Counted from the first letter of the stretch, positions 51,916 to 61,157 are shown. The stretch is 64,000 nucleotides of DNA from Actinoplanes sandaracinus (GCF_030009775.1 NZ_JASCTH010000035.1:44258-108257), one strand, 5' to 3'. Notes: generated by a model from the sequence alone, not told the origin. Numbers and translations: made by a program.

Positions 51916-52664
51916 CGGCTGAGCTCCTTGTCGATCGTGGCCTTGAGCGCCTCGTAGGAGGGTCGCTCGGTGAACCGTTCGCCGTTGATGAAGAATGTCG
52001 GCGTGCCCTGAACCCCGAGGGCCACGCCGTCAGCGGCGTCGGACTTCACCCGCTCGGCAACCTCCGCGCCGGTCACGTCCGCGGTGTACTTGGCCATGTC
52101 GAGGCCGAGGTCGCCGGCGTACTCCGCGAAGACCGGCGCTCGCGACTCCTGGCTGTGACCCCACGCCGACTGGTTGTCGAACAGCTTGACGTACATCTGC
52201 TCGAATCTGCCCTGCCGTGCGGCGGCCTCCGCCGCATGCGCGGCGTTGAAGGCGTTGGGGTGACTCGCGATCGGGAAGTACCGCACCACGTAGGTGATCC
52301 GGTCGCCGTACTCGGCCCGCAGCTTCTCCACGCCCGGATAGGCCGCACCGCAGGCCTCGCACTCGAAGTCGAGGAACTCGACCACGGTGACCTTGCCGTC
52401 GGCGGCCGTGGACAGCCGATGGCTGTCGGCACGGACCATCTCGGCGCCCGCGGGCGGCTTCGGCTCGGTCAGATTCACCGTCACGATCAGCAGCAACACG
52501 GCCAGCGCGGCGCCGAGCACCCCCAGGGTCACCTTCAGGTTGGTGCTCATGCCCGGCGTCCTGGTCAGCTGTCGGGTGGCCTTGCCCGCTTTCGCCCGTG
52601 TCCTGCCGCCGCCCGGTTGGTGCGGTTTCCGCGGCGGGTGTGTCCTGGAGGTGCTCGCCGGCAT
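51912..52664 (-). CDS. Membrane-anchored DsbA-like thiol-disulfide oxidoreductase
   Basis: A 250-residue protein. The N-terminus is a basic, Pro-rich cytoplasmic tail. A transmembrane helix lies near residues 44-64 (VTLGVLGAALAVLLLIVTVNL). The rest is a DsbA-type thioredoxin fold with active-site CEAC in VVEFLDFECEACGAAYPGVEKL and the cis-Pro loop GVQGTPTFFINGERF. It would oxidise secreted proteins and be reoxidised by the VKOR protein encoded immediately downstream. ATG 52664 has AAAGGA about eight bases upstream. Confidence 0.92.
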   Translation of the reverse strand: MPASTSRTHPPRKPHQPGGGRTRAKAGKATRQLTRTPGMSTNLKVTLGVLGAALAVLLLIVTVNLTEPKPPAGAEMVRADSHRLSTAADGKVTVVEFLDFECEACGAAYPGVEKLRAEYGDRITYVVRYFPIASHPNAFNAAHAAEAAARQGRFEQMYVKLFDNQSAWGHSQESRAPVFAEYAGDLGLDMAKYTADVTGAEVAERVKSDAADGVALGVQGTPTFFINGERFTERPSYEALKATIDKELSR

Positions 52665-52944
52665 GGTGAGAGTCCTTTCTCAGCGATAAACGGTGAATTG
52701 ACTGATGGCCGCGCGTGGGATCACCGCGGCGGTACCGGGATCGGTGGAGGGTCCGAGGGTCTCGGGACCGTCTCGTGGTGCCGTTAACCGGCCCACCCGG
52801 GCGACGAGACGCCGGCTGCCCCGGCGCTGCCGGATCGCGGCTCATCCGGCCGGGGCGTCACCGCTGGGATGAGCGACCCGGCGCTCAGCGGCACGGATCA
52901 GGCATGCGGGCCGGCGTGGTGCCGGGCACGCGGGCTGCGGACTG

Positions 52945-53331
52945 CTATATGCGCAGCACACCCATGCGGGCCGGGTCCGCATCGGACAGTGCGATGGCAT
53001 CGTCGGCCGGCGCCGCCGCGACCGCGAGGACGGCAACGGTCCGCAGGTCGGGCAGCAGAATGCCGGTCGTGTCGGCGGGCGGGCGCAGCAGCGGCGCCGC
53101 GGTCGGCGTCGAGACGTCGCCGTGCTGTTGCTGGTACGGCGACGTCTGATCACCGGTGTGCTGGTGCCCGCACGCCGCCTGCACGAGGGCCACGACCGGA
53201 CTGTCGACGGCGGGCCCGAAGGTGCGTTCCACATTGCCCGGTGAGGAGAGCTGACTCATCGCGAGCAGCAGCAGCGCCATGACCGACGCCACGATCGCGA
53301 ACGGCCGGAGGCCGAGGCGACGTGGGTACAC
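52945..53331 (-). CDS. Small membrane-anchored or secreted protein of unknown function
   Basis: A 128-residue protein with one N-terminal hydrophobic helix (PFAIVASVMALLLLAMS) and an extracytoplasmic tail that is His/Gln-rich in the middle (CGHQHTGDQTSPYQQQHGD) and Ala/Asp-rich at the end. One Cys is present. I do not recognise it. GTG 53331 is favoured because GGAGG lies seven bases upstream; ATG 53337 is too close to that site. It lies upstream of the DsbA/VKOR pair in the same direction, 280 bases away, so a shared role is possible but weak. Confidence 0.5.
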   Translation of the reverse strand: MYPRRLGLRPFAIVASVMALLLLAMSQLSSPGNVERTFGPAVDSPVVALVQAACGHQHTGDQTSPYQQQHGDVSTPTAAPLLRPPADTTGILLPDLRTVAVLAVAAAPADDAIALSDADPARMGVLRI

Positions 53332-53540
53332 GGACATGCCTCCCGTCGACCAGCCGGTATCTGCCGCATCACAGTACAGCAGCCGCCGCCGTCGAAAGGG
53401 TCGTCCTGGTGGCTCCGTCCGCAGGTTCGAGGACCATTCGCCGGAGGACGCCCTGGCCGGCGCGCGGCGTGTGACACAGTCGGAATCGTGCGACGTCTGA
53501 CAGCGACGGTCACCGCTGTGGCCGGCGCGGCCGCGCCGCC

Positions 53541-56396
53541 CTAGACCCGTTGGAGCTGGAATCGCTGGTTGGCGCCGGTGGAGGGTGTCCACTGCGAGAT
53601 ACGCGCGCCGTCGGCTGTCGACGCCTGCCACACGTCCATGGCCAGGCCGCTCTGCCGGTTGACGATCCTGACCACCCCACCGCCCTGGTCCTCCACCCGC
53701 CACTGCTGGCCGGCGGCGCCGACGTCGGGCTGCTGGGTGATGTCGGCGCCGGCGCTGGGACCGGCGGCCTGCAGGACCAGACCGCTGTGCCGCGCCCGGA
53801 TCCGGTGGTAGCCGCCGTCCGCGGGCAGGAACTCGAACTGCTGGTTGAGCACGCCGGCGCCCTGCCACTGGATGAGCTGCGCACCGGCGGCGGTGGACGC
53901 GCCGTTGATGTCGGCGGCCTTGCCGCTGTGCTGGGCCAGCAGCCGGTACGGCACACCGGCCTCCACCGGCCCGGACCGCATCGCGGACGCTCGGTAGGTG
54001 TGGCCGGCCCGGCCGGCGAACTCGACGAGATCGGCCTCCTGCCGCGTCGGCTGGACCTGGACGCCACCGGTCTCGTCGCGCACCTCGAAGGCGCCGGCGA
54101 AGACCCGGCCCCGGACCCGGACGACGCCGTCGCGGTCAGGGGTGATCGCGACTTCGGTCCGGCTGCTGTTCCAGGTGGCGCCGACGGTGTATCCGCCGCG
54201 GCCGCGCAGGCCGGTGACGCTGCCGGTGGGCCAGGCCGGCGGCAGCGAGGGCAGCACGTGCAACTCACCGTTGTGGCTGTGCAGCAGCATCTCGGCGATG
54301 CCCGAGGTGGCGCCGAAGTTCCCGTCGATCTGGAAGGGCGGGTGCAGATCGAACATGTTCGGTGCGAGCCGGTCCGTGCGTACCAGATCACGGAGGAGTT
54401 TGTGCGCGCGTGCGCCGTCCTCCAGGCGGGCCCAGAAGTTGATTTTCCAGGCCAGCGACCAGCCGGTCCCGTCGTCACCGCGCAGTTCCAGCGTCTGTCG
54501 CGCGGCTTGATGCAGCTGCGGCGTGCCCCGCTTGGTGATCTGGTTGCTGGGGTGAAGACCGTACAGGTGGGAGACGTGCCGGTGGTTGCGTTCGGTCTCC
54601 ACCCAGTCGGCCAGCCACTCCTGCACGTTGCCGCGTGAGCCGATCCGCGTCGGCGCCAACCGGTCCCGAGCCGCCAGCACCTGGGTACGGAAACCCGCGT
54701 CCACACCGAGGATCTCGGCGGCTCGTGCGCAGCCGTTGAACAGGTCCCGCAGGATCTGGTTGTCCATGGTTGGGCCGGCGCACACGCTGGCGTTGGTGTG
54801 ATGCGGCAGCTCCGGCGAGTTCGACGGGTTGGTGACCAGGTACCCCAACGCCGGATGCGGGACCAGCGTGTCGAGGAAGAACTGGGCGGCGCCCTTCATC
54901 GCCGGGTAGTTGGCGCGCAGGAAGTCGCCGTCCCCGCTGAACAGGTAGTGATCCCAGATCATCGTGGCCAGCCAGGCGCCGCCGGTCTGCCACATGCCCC
55001 ACACGGCACCGTCCACGACGGACGCGCCCCGCCACGCGTCGGTGTTGTGGTGCGTGACCCAGCCGCCCGCGCCGTACTGCGCCCGCGCCGTGCGGGCCCC
55101 GGTCACGGTCAGGTCCTTGATCATGTCGAAGACCGGCAGGAAGCACTCGGCGAGGTTCGTCGTGTCGGCCGGCCAGTAGTTCATCGGCAGGTTCGCGTTG
55201 ATGGTGTATTTGGAATCCCACGACGGCGCCATCTGCTCGTTCCAGATGCCCTGCAGATTCGCCGGCTGGGTGCCCGGCCGGGAGGAGGAGATCAGCAGGT
55301 ACCGGCCGTACTGGAACAGCAGGGCGGAGAACTGGGGGTCGTTCACGCTCGCGTGCTGCGCGATCCGCACGTCGGTCGTCTGGTCGGCTGCCGCGGTGCG
55401 GCCCAGGTCGATCGTCACCCGGTGGAAGAGCGCCTGGTAGTCGGCCACGTGCCGGGCGCGCAGCTGGTCGAAGCCGACGTTACGGGCGGCGTTGAGGTGG
55501 CGCCGCGCGATGCCCTGGTAGTCGCCGTTGACGGTGCGGAAGTCGACGTAGCTGGAGCCGATCGACACCAGCACGGTGACGCTCGTGGCGCCGGCCACCC
55601 GGAGCGTGCCGCCGGAGCTGCTGACCGTGCCCCCGGTGACGCCGATGTTGGCCAGGGCGAGGAACCGCACCGAGCCGGCGATGCCCTCCATGGCGCCGGA
55701 GACGCCGTCGAGGGCGATCGTCGCCGAGTCAGGGCTGAACGCCGTGGTCCGCTGAGGGCTGTCGAACGTGGCGCTGAAGCCGATCGAGCCGGCGCGGTCG
55801 GCGGTCAGCCGGGCGACGACGACCTGATCGGGCGCGCTCGCGAACACTTCCCGCTGATAGCGCACCCCGTTCAGCACGAACGTCGTGGTGACGACGGCGG
55901 TGGTGAGATCGAGCGTCCGGCTGTACTGCGAGGCCCCGGTGGCGCTGCCGAAGGCGAGCCGCAGGTTGCCGACCGGCTGGTACGCCAGCTGTCCGGCCGG
56001 GTTGCCGAGCATCGCCTGGTCGATCAGCTCCTGCGCCTGCGTCCACTGGTCGGCGAAGACGCGCCGCCGGATCTCCGGCAGGGCCGCCGCGCCGCGGGTG
56101 TTGGCGGAGTCGTACGGTCCGCCGGCCCACACGGTGTCCTCATTGAGCTGCAGCCGCTCCGTGCCGATGTCGCCGAACACCATGGCGCCGAGGCGCCCGT
56201 TGCCGATCGGCAGGGCGCGCAGCCAGTCCGCGCCCGCGGGTTCGTCGTACCAGAGTGCCAGGTCACCGGCGGCCGACACTCGCGGCGGCACCGCCGGAGC
56301 GGCCAGGGCCTCCGCGGTCCACCCCGCCGGCAGCAGCGCGGATCCGGCCCCGGCCGCCCCGGCGGCGAGAAGCTTCCTTCGGGTCACCTCTGTCAT
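53541..56396 (-). CDS. Secreted GH95 alpha-L-fucosidase/galactosidase with ricin domain
   Basis: A 951-residue exported enzyme. Residues 1-32 are a Tat-type signal (VTRRKLLAAGAAGAGSALLP). The GH95 catalytic region (43 to about 790) shows LALWYDEPAGADWLRALPIGNGRLGAMVFGD, LNEDTVWAGGPYD, ANLQGIWNEQMAPSWDSKYTINANLPMNYW with its paired Asn, HRHVSHLYGLHPSNQI and FQIDGNFGATSGIAEML with the catalytic Asp. GH95 enzymes invert alpha-1,2-linked L-fucose or L-galactose on xyloglucan and related glycans. Residues about 810-951 are a ricin lectin with QHSGKAADI, RHSGLVLQA and RQSGLAMDV units. ATG 56396 has GGAG seven bases upstream. It follows the ThuA-DUF1080 gene by 56 bases. Confidence 0.92.
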   Translation of the reverse strand: MTEVTRRKLLAAGAAGAGSALLPAGWTAEALAAPAVPPRVSAAGDLALWYDEPAGADWLRALPIGNGRLGAMVFGDIGTERLQLNEDTVWAGGPYDSANTRGAAALPEIRRRVFADQWTQAQELIDQAMLGNPAGQLAYQPVGNLRLAFGSATGASQYSRTLDLTTAVVTTTFVLNGVRYQREVFASAPDQVVVARLTADRAGSIGFSATFDSPQRTTAFSPDSATIALDGVSGAMEGIAGSVRFLALANIGVTGGTVSSSGGTLRVAGATSVTVLVSIGSSYVDFRTVNGDYQGIARRHLNAARNVGFDQLRARHVADYQALFHRVTIDLGRTAAADQTTDVRIAQHASVNDPQFSALLFQYGRYLLISSSRPGTQPANLQGIWNEQMAPSWDSKYTINANLPMNYWPADTTNLAECFLPVFDMIKDLTVTGARTARAQYGAGGWVTHHNTDAWRGASVVDGAVWGMWQTGGAWLATMIWDHYLFSGDGDFLRANYPAMKGAAQFFLDTLVPHPALGYLVTNPSNSPELPHHTNASVCAGPTMDNQILRDLFNGCARAAEILGVDAGFRTQVLAARDRLAPTRIGSRGNVQEWLADWVETERNHRHVSHLYGLHPSNQITKRGTPQLHQAARQTLELRGDDGTGWSLAWKINFWARLEDGARAHKLLRDLVRTDRLAPNMFDLHPPFQIDGNFGATSGIAEMLLHSHNGELHVLPSLPPAWPTGSVTGLRGRGGYTVGATWNSSRTEVAITPDRDGVVRVRGRVFAGAFEVRDETGGVQVQPTRQEADLVEFAGRAGHTYRASAMRSGPVEAGVPYRLLAQHSGKAADINGASTAAGAQLIQWQGAGVLNQQFEFLPADGGYHRIRARHSGLVLQAAGPSAGADITQQPDVGAAGQQWRVEDQGGGVVRIVNRQSGLAMDVWQASTADGARISQWTPSTGANQRFQLQRV

Positions 56397-56452
56397 CGTG
56401 TTTCTCCAAGCGGCGGGGGGACGCACCCCGGTGGGGTGTGCGGGCGATGTCG

Positions 56453-58153
56453 TCAGGGAAGAGTCCAGCGCTGATTGGCGCCGCCGTGGCAGGTCCAGAT
56501 GATCAGTGGGGTGCCGTCGGCGGAGCCGCCGCCGTTGGCGTCCAGGCATTTACCTGACCGAGGGTTGACCAGGGAGCCGTTCGCTGCGGGGGCCCAGGTC
56601 TGCGCGCCGGCGCCGGTGCAGGCCGACAGCTGCACCGGGCTGCCGTTCGCGGTGCCCCCTCCGGCGACGGTCATGCACTTGCCGAGCGCGCGCACCGTGT
56701 TCGCGCTGACCGTCCATTGCTGGTTGGCGCTGCCGCGGCAGGTCCACAGCTGGATCTTCGTGCCGTCGGCGGAGCCGGCCCCGCTCACGTCGGCGCACTT
56801 GCCGGCGACTCCGGTGATCGGGCCGACCCGGGGCCCCGTGCCACCGAGCTCCTTGATCCGCACATTGCGGAACGACACGTCGTCGCCCGCTCCGTGGTTC
56901 TGGATGCCGATGTGGCCGGAGCTCAACGACCGTACCGGATCCGGGTTGGTGAAGTCGTTGATCTTGACCCCGTTCAGGAGCACCTGCAGCCGCTCGCCCT
57001 CCACCAGCAACTCGTAGGTGTTCCACTCGCCGGGCGGGTTGAGCGCGGCTTCGCGGGCGGCGATGTCGGCCGGCTTGAACCCGTACACCGCTCCGGTGGT
57101 CTTGTCCGGGGTGTCGGAGGCGTCGATCTGCACCTCGTATCCGGTGTTCATGGCCGCGTTCGGATCGCTGCCCGCCGGGAAGCCGAGGAGCACACCGGAG
57201 TTGTCGTCGCCCGGCATCATCCAGTCCAGCTTCAGCGAGTAGGAGCGGAACTCCCTGGTGCTGTACCACAGCATGCCCAGACCACCGGACGACGTCAGCG
57301 TGCCGTCGCTGTTGCTGAAACCGCCGGGACCGGCCTGGGACCAGCCGGTGGTGGCGCCGTCGTAGAGGGTGGTGTAGCCGGTTTCCGGCCGGCAGTCCGC
57401 CCTGGTCCGGCCGGCCGCGTACCGGATGCCACCCAGCAGCAGCGAGCGGAAGCCCGCCTCGGCGTAGGCGGCCTGGGTGTGGCCGTTTCCGGTGTAGAAC
57501 GAGCGCCCGCCCTGGAGGGTCTTGCACCAGGTGTGCGGGTGATCGGAGCCCATCGTGCCACCGGAGTAGCTCGACTCGTCCAGAGTGGACAGGATGCGGG
57601 CCGACGACCGGGGGTTGGCGCGGAAGTCGTACCACTCGTCGGTGCGCACCAGGGTCGGGCTCAGTCCGGCCGTGGCCGCGTGCGCCCGGTTCTCCACCCG
57701 CAGGGTCGCCTGCTGGATCGCCGGGTGGGAGGCGAAGTACGCGCCGACCAGCTCGCCGTAGAAGGGCCAGTCGTATTCGGTGTCCGCCGCCGCATGCACG
57801 CCCACGTACCCGCCGCCGGCCCGGATGTAGTTCTCGAAGGCGGTCTGCTGGCTCGCGTTCAGCACGTCGCCGGTGGTGTTGAGGAAGACCACCGCCTCGA
57901 ACCGGGCCAGTTCGGTGGCGTTGAAGCGGGCGGAGTCCTCGGTCGCGGTCACCGTGAAACTGTGGGCCGCGCCCAGCTCCCGGATCGCCTGGGTGCCGGC
58001 CGGGATCGCGTCGTGCCGGAAGCCGGCCGTCTTGGAGAACACCAGGACGTCGTACGGCGCGTCGGCCGCGCTAGCCGGCGTACTGCCGCCGCTCGCGAGG
58101 ATCACCAACGCCGTCGCCACGACGCCGAGAAGGTTGCGGATGAGTTGGCGCAT
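56453..58153 (-). CDS. Secreted ThuA / DUF1080 / ricin protein
   Basis: A 566-residue secreted protein. The signal peptide is 1-30. A ThuA-like domain (31-255) carries VLVFSKTAGFRHDAIPAGTQ, GGYVGVHAAADTEYDWPFY, DEWYDFRANP and SDHPHTWCK. A DUF1080 (3-keto-disaccharide-hydrolase-like, jelly-roll) domain (258-440) carries TTLYDGATTGWSQAGPGGF, PGDDNSGVLLGFPAG, YEVQIDASDT and GEWNTYELLVEGERLQVLLNG. Ricin repeats occupy 446-566. ThuA and DUF1080 proteins are linked to 3-keto-sugar metabolism. The gene leads an operon with the GH95 enzyme, and an operator like those of the GntR regulon lies 129 bp upstream. ATG 58153 has GAGAGG upstream. Confidence 0.87.
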   Translation of the reverse strand: MRQLIRNLLGVVATALVILASGGSTPASAADAPYDVLVFSKTAGFRHDAIPAGTQAIRELGAAHSFTVTATEDSARFNATELARFEAVVFLNTTGDVLNASQQTAFENYIRAGGGYVGVHAAADTEYDWPFYGELVGAYFASHPAIQQATLRVENRAHAATAGLSPTLVRTDEWYDFRANPRSSARILSTLDESSYSGGTMGSDHPHTWCKTLQGGRSFYTGNGHTQAAYAEAGFRSLLLGGIRYAAGRTRADCRPETGYTTLYDGATTGWSQAGPGGFSNSDGTLTSSGGLGMLWYSTREFRSYSLKLDWMMPGDDNSGVLLGFPAGSDPNAAMNTGYEVQIDASDTPDKTTGAVYGFKPADIAAREAALNPPGEWNTYELLVEGERLQVLLNGVKINDFTNPDPVRSLSSGHIGIQNHGAGDDVSFRNVRIKELGGTGPRVGPITGVAGKCADVSGAGSADGTKIQLWTCRGSANQQWTVSANTVRALGKCMTVAGGGTANGSPVQLSACTGAGAQTWAPAANGSLVNPRSGKCLDANGGGSADGTPLIIWTCHGGANQRWTLP

Positions 58154-58281
58154 GGCCGAGTTTCCTCTCGGGGCAGGATCCAGCGCCGGCCGGCGCCGCT
58201 GCGGCGGGACCACGGCTGGATCGACGGCGCCGAGACTGAACGCGTCCCCGTCGAAGGGGGTTCATCGCAACCGCGCCATCA

Positions 58282-58297
58282 GACGTCACACGTTATA
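58282..58297 (-). promoter_or_regulatory. Third GntR-type operator, upstream of the ThuA/GH95 operon
   Basis: Read on the reverse strand, TATAACGTGTGACGTC matches TATGACGTATGACGTC of the other two sites at 14 of 16 positions. It lies 129 bp upstream of the ThuA-DUF1080 gene, nearly the same distance as the site before the beta-helix gene. The 342-bp gap at 58154-58495 holds no other feature that I can support, apart from the unseen promoters of the two divergent genes. Confidence 0.65.
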
Positions 58298-58495
58298 CGA
58301 ATAAATAGGCGATGGTCAATGCGATGCCGGACCGCCCGTGCGGACTGACCGGTCCGCGCCGGCCCCAAGCCACGATCGCCCGAGGAGTACGCCGGGCGGC
58401 CTGACTCGCACCGGCGGAGTTCTCAGTTCTGGCCCGCGAGTGCCGATCGGGGCTTCGGCAGAAATTTCACACTCCTCGGGTTGACGGGAGTCATC

Positions 58496-60130
58496 GTGGC
58501 ATCGGCGTCTGATAGCGGACCGATAGGCGGAGCCTCCGGGCCGCTCGCGTTCATCAAGGATCGTTCGGTGATCACCAAGATCCTGACCGCGGTGTTGCTG
58601 GTCGCGGTCATCGGCTCGGGTGTCGCGGTGTTCTCGCTGGTCAAGATGTCAGCGGTCAACGACAGCACGCACGTCGTGTATGACGGCGGTCTGCAGTTGC
58701 GGACGATCGCCGAGATGCGCAACGCGTTCAACCGGGCCCGGACCGACTCCCTGGAGCACTTCCTGGCCACCGACAGCGCCGCCATGGACGCCGCCGAGAA
58801 GGCCCTCGCACAGGACGTGCGGGCTCTCGCCGACGCGGAGGCCGCCTACAAGCGGTTCCCTCTCGGCCCGATCCGCCTCGATGCGCTGGCCGCGTTCGAC
58901 AAGGCCTGGCAGCAGTACCAGACGATCGTCGACGAACGGCTGCTGCCGTTGAGCCGGGCCGACAACCGGGCCGAGATCGGCAGGGTCCGTAAGGCCGAGA
59001 CCGCGCCGCTGGTGGCGCAGATGCGTGAGGCGATGGACACTCTCGCTGAGCAGACCGTGGTCAAGGCGGACGAGGAGAAGACCACCGCGCAGGACAACTA
59101 CACGACCGCTCGGACCCTGGTCATCGCTCTGATCGTCGTGGGGATCGCGCTCGGCGTGGCCACGGCGATCGGGATCGCCCGGCTGATCACCGGGCCGCTG
59201 GCGCGCTGCGTGCAGGTCCTGGACCGGGTACGCGACGGCGACCTGACCGAACGCACCGGCCTGACCGGCCAGGACGAGGTCGCCCGGCTGGCCCAGGCGC
59301 TGGACGCGTCCACCGCGTCGATCGCCGGGATGGTCCGCCAGGTCGGTGACAGCGCGCAGCACGTCGCGTCGGCCTCCGAGGAGTTGTCCAGCGTCGCGGT
59401 CGAGATGTCGTCGGCCGCTGAACAGACCTCCGCCCAGGCCGGCAACGTGGCCGCCGCGGCGGGCGAGGTCTCCGTCAATGTCCAGACCGTCGCGGCGGGG
59501 GCGGAACAGATGGGCGCCTCGATCCGGGAGATCGCCAGCAGCGCCAGCGAGGCGGCCAGTGTCTCCGCACAGGCGACCCAGACCGCGACCCGGACCAACG
59601 AGATCGTCGCGAAGCTCGGCCAGTCGTCCACCGAGATCAGCAGCGTGGTGCAGCTGATCACCACGATCGCGGAACAGACCAATCTGCTCGCGCTCAACGC
59701 CACCATCGAGGCGGCCCGCGCCGGGGAGCTGGGCAAGGGGTTCGCCGTGGTCGCCTCCGAGGTCAAGGACCTGGCTCAGGAAACGGCGAAGGCCACTGAT
59801 GACATCTCCCGCCGGATCGCGACGATCCAGGACGAGACCGAGCAGGCCGTCACCGCGATCGCGGAGATCACCGGAGTCACCTCGCGGATCAACGACTACA
59901 CGTCCACCATCGCCGCGGCGGTGGAGGAGCAGACCGCCACCACCACCGAGATGGCCCGGAGCGTCAACGACGCCGCCACCGGCGCCAGCGGCATCGCCGA
60001 GACCATCGGCGGCGTCGCGACCGCCGCCAACTCCACCGCCACCGGCGCCACGCAGACCCAGGCCACCGCACAGGAGCTGGCCCGGATGGCCGCCGAACTC
60101 CAGTCCACCATCGCCGTCTACCGGGTCTGA
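58496..60130 (+). CDS. Methyl-accepting chemotaxis protein
   Basis: A 544-residue transmembrane chemoreceptor. Transmembrane segments lie near residues 27-50 (VITKILTAVLLVAVIGSGVAVFSL) and 205-230 (LVIALIVVGIALGVATAIGIA). The ligand domain between them is a four-helix bundle (EMRNAFNRARTDSLEHFLATD). A HAMP domain follows (GPLARCVQVLDRVRDGDLTERTG), then the coiled-coil signalling domain with hairpin tip EQTNLLALNATIEAARAGELGKGFAVVASEV. GTG 58496 has GGGAG six bases upstream; TTG 58481 is less likely. A chemoreceptor implies a motile stage. It probably reports nutrients, given the sugar-use genes around it. Confidence 0.88.
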   Translation: MASASDSGPIGGASGPLAFIKDRSVITKILTAVLLVAVIGSGVAVFSLVKMSAVNDSTHVVYDGGLQLRTIAEMRNAFNRARTDSLEHFLATDSAAMDAAEKALAQDVRALADAEAAYKRFPLGPIRLDALAAFDKAWQQYQTIVDERLLPLSRADNRAEIGRVRKAETAPLVAQMREAMDTLAEQTVVKADEEKTTAQDNYTTARTLVIALIVVGIALGVATAIGIARLITGPLARCVQVLDRVRDGDLTERTGLTGQDEVARLAQALDASTASIAGMVRQVGDSAQHVASASEELSSVAVEMSSAAEQTSAQAGNVAAAAGEVSVNVQTVAAGAEQMGASIREIASSASEAASVSAQATQTATRTNEIVAKLGQSSTEISSVVQLITTIAEQTNLLALNATIEAARAGELGKGFAVVASEVKDLAQETAKATDDISRRIATIQDETEQAVTAIAEITGVTSRINDYTSTIAAAVEEQTATTTEMARSVNDAATGASGIAETIGGVATAANSTATGATQTQATAQELARMAAELQSTIAVYRV

Positions 60131-60143
60131 CCGCACCGCCGCA

Positions 60144-61157
60144 TCAGGCGGAGTCGCGCCGCACCAGCCTGGTGGGCAGGACGATCGACGTGGGCTCCTG
60201 TCCCCCGATCAGCCCGATGAGCATCCGGGCCATCTCCTTTCCCAGGGCCTGGATCGATTGGTGGACCGTGGTCAGTGGCGGGTCGGTTCGCTCGGCGATG
60301 TCCAGATCGTCGAAGCCCACCACCGCCACGTCGGCCGGCACGGACCGCCCGGCATCACTGAGCACGCGCAGGGCGCCGGCCGCCATCTTGTCGCTGGCGG
60401 CGAACACGGCGTCGAGGTCGGGATGGAGATCGAGCAGGGTCTTCATCGCCGCGGCGCCGCCGGCCTCGGTGAAGTCTCCCTCCGCCGTTCCGTGCGGGAC
60501 GAGGCCGGCCATGATCATCGCTTCGCGGTAACCGCGGTAACGGGCTTCGCCGACCTGGGTGAACATCTGGCCGGTGATGGTGACGACACGGGTGCGGCCC
60601 AGAGCGATGAGATGCTCGGTCGCGAGCCGCGCCCCGCCGAGATTGTCGGAGTCCACAAACCACTGCGGCTCCCCATGCAACGGCCGGCCGCCGTGGACCG
60701 CGGGGAGGCCGGCCTGGGCCACGATGCTGGTCAGCGGATCATCGCCGTGCAACGCCATGAGCATGATGCCGTCCACACCGCGCGCGTGCAGGAGGTTCAT
60801 CAGCCGGGATCGGCCCCGGCCGGAACTGGCCAGGCACAGCAGCAGGTGCAGATCGGTGTCCTCGATCGCCGCGGACACCCCGACGATGACCTGCGCGAAG
60901 AACGGGTCGGCGAACAGCTCGGGATCGTCGTGGGAGACCGCGAGGGCGATGATTCCCGTCTGCCGGGTGGCCAGGGCCCGGGCCGTACGGTTCGGCCGGT
61001 AGCCCATCTCCTTGATCGCTCTCTCGACGGCCTCGCGTGTGGCGCGACTGACGTGCGGCGCCTTGTTGATGACCCGCGACGCCGCGGAGCGTGACACACC
61101 GGCACGCTCGGCCACCTCGTCGAGAGTGGGTTGCCGCCGAGGTGTCGCTGCCACCAT
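60144..61157 (-). CDS. LacI-family transcriptional regulator
   Basis: A 337-residue regulator. The DNA-binding helix-turn-helix and hinge are at 10-60 (PTLDEVAERAGVSRSAASRVINKAPHVSRATREAVERAIKEMGYRPNRTARAL). The ligand domain follows the periplasmic-binding-protein fold (RGVDGIMLMALHGDDP, WFVDSDNLGGARLATEHLIALGRTRVVTITG, LDAVFAASDKMAAGALRVLSDAGRSVPADVAVVGFDDLDIAERTDPPLTTVHQS). It is divergent from the GH6 cellulase. Two LacI-type operators lie between them, so it probably represses the cellulase until a cellulose or cello-oligosaccharide signal arrives, in the manner of CebR. ATG 61157 is used; GTG at the second codon is also possible. Confidence 0.9.
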   Translation of the reverse strand: MVAATPRRQPTLDEVAERAGVSRSAASRVINKAPHVSRATREAVERAIKEMGYRPNRTARALATRQTGIIALAVSHDDPELFADPFFAQVIVGVSAAIEDTDLHLLLCLASSGRGRSRLMNLLHARGVDGIMLMALHGDDPLTSIVAQAGLPAVHGGRPLHGEPQWFVDSDNLGGARLATEHLIALGRTRVVTITGQMFTQVGEARYRGYREAMIMAGLVPHGTAEGDFTEAGGAAAMKTLLDLHPDLDAVFAASDKMAAGALRVLSDAGRSVPADVAVVGFDDLDIAERTDPPLTTVHQSIQALGKEMARMLIGLIGGQEPTSIVLPTRLVRRDSA

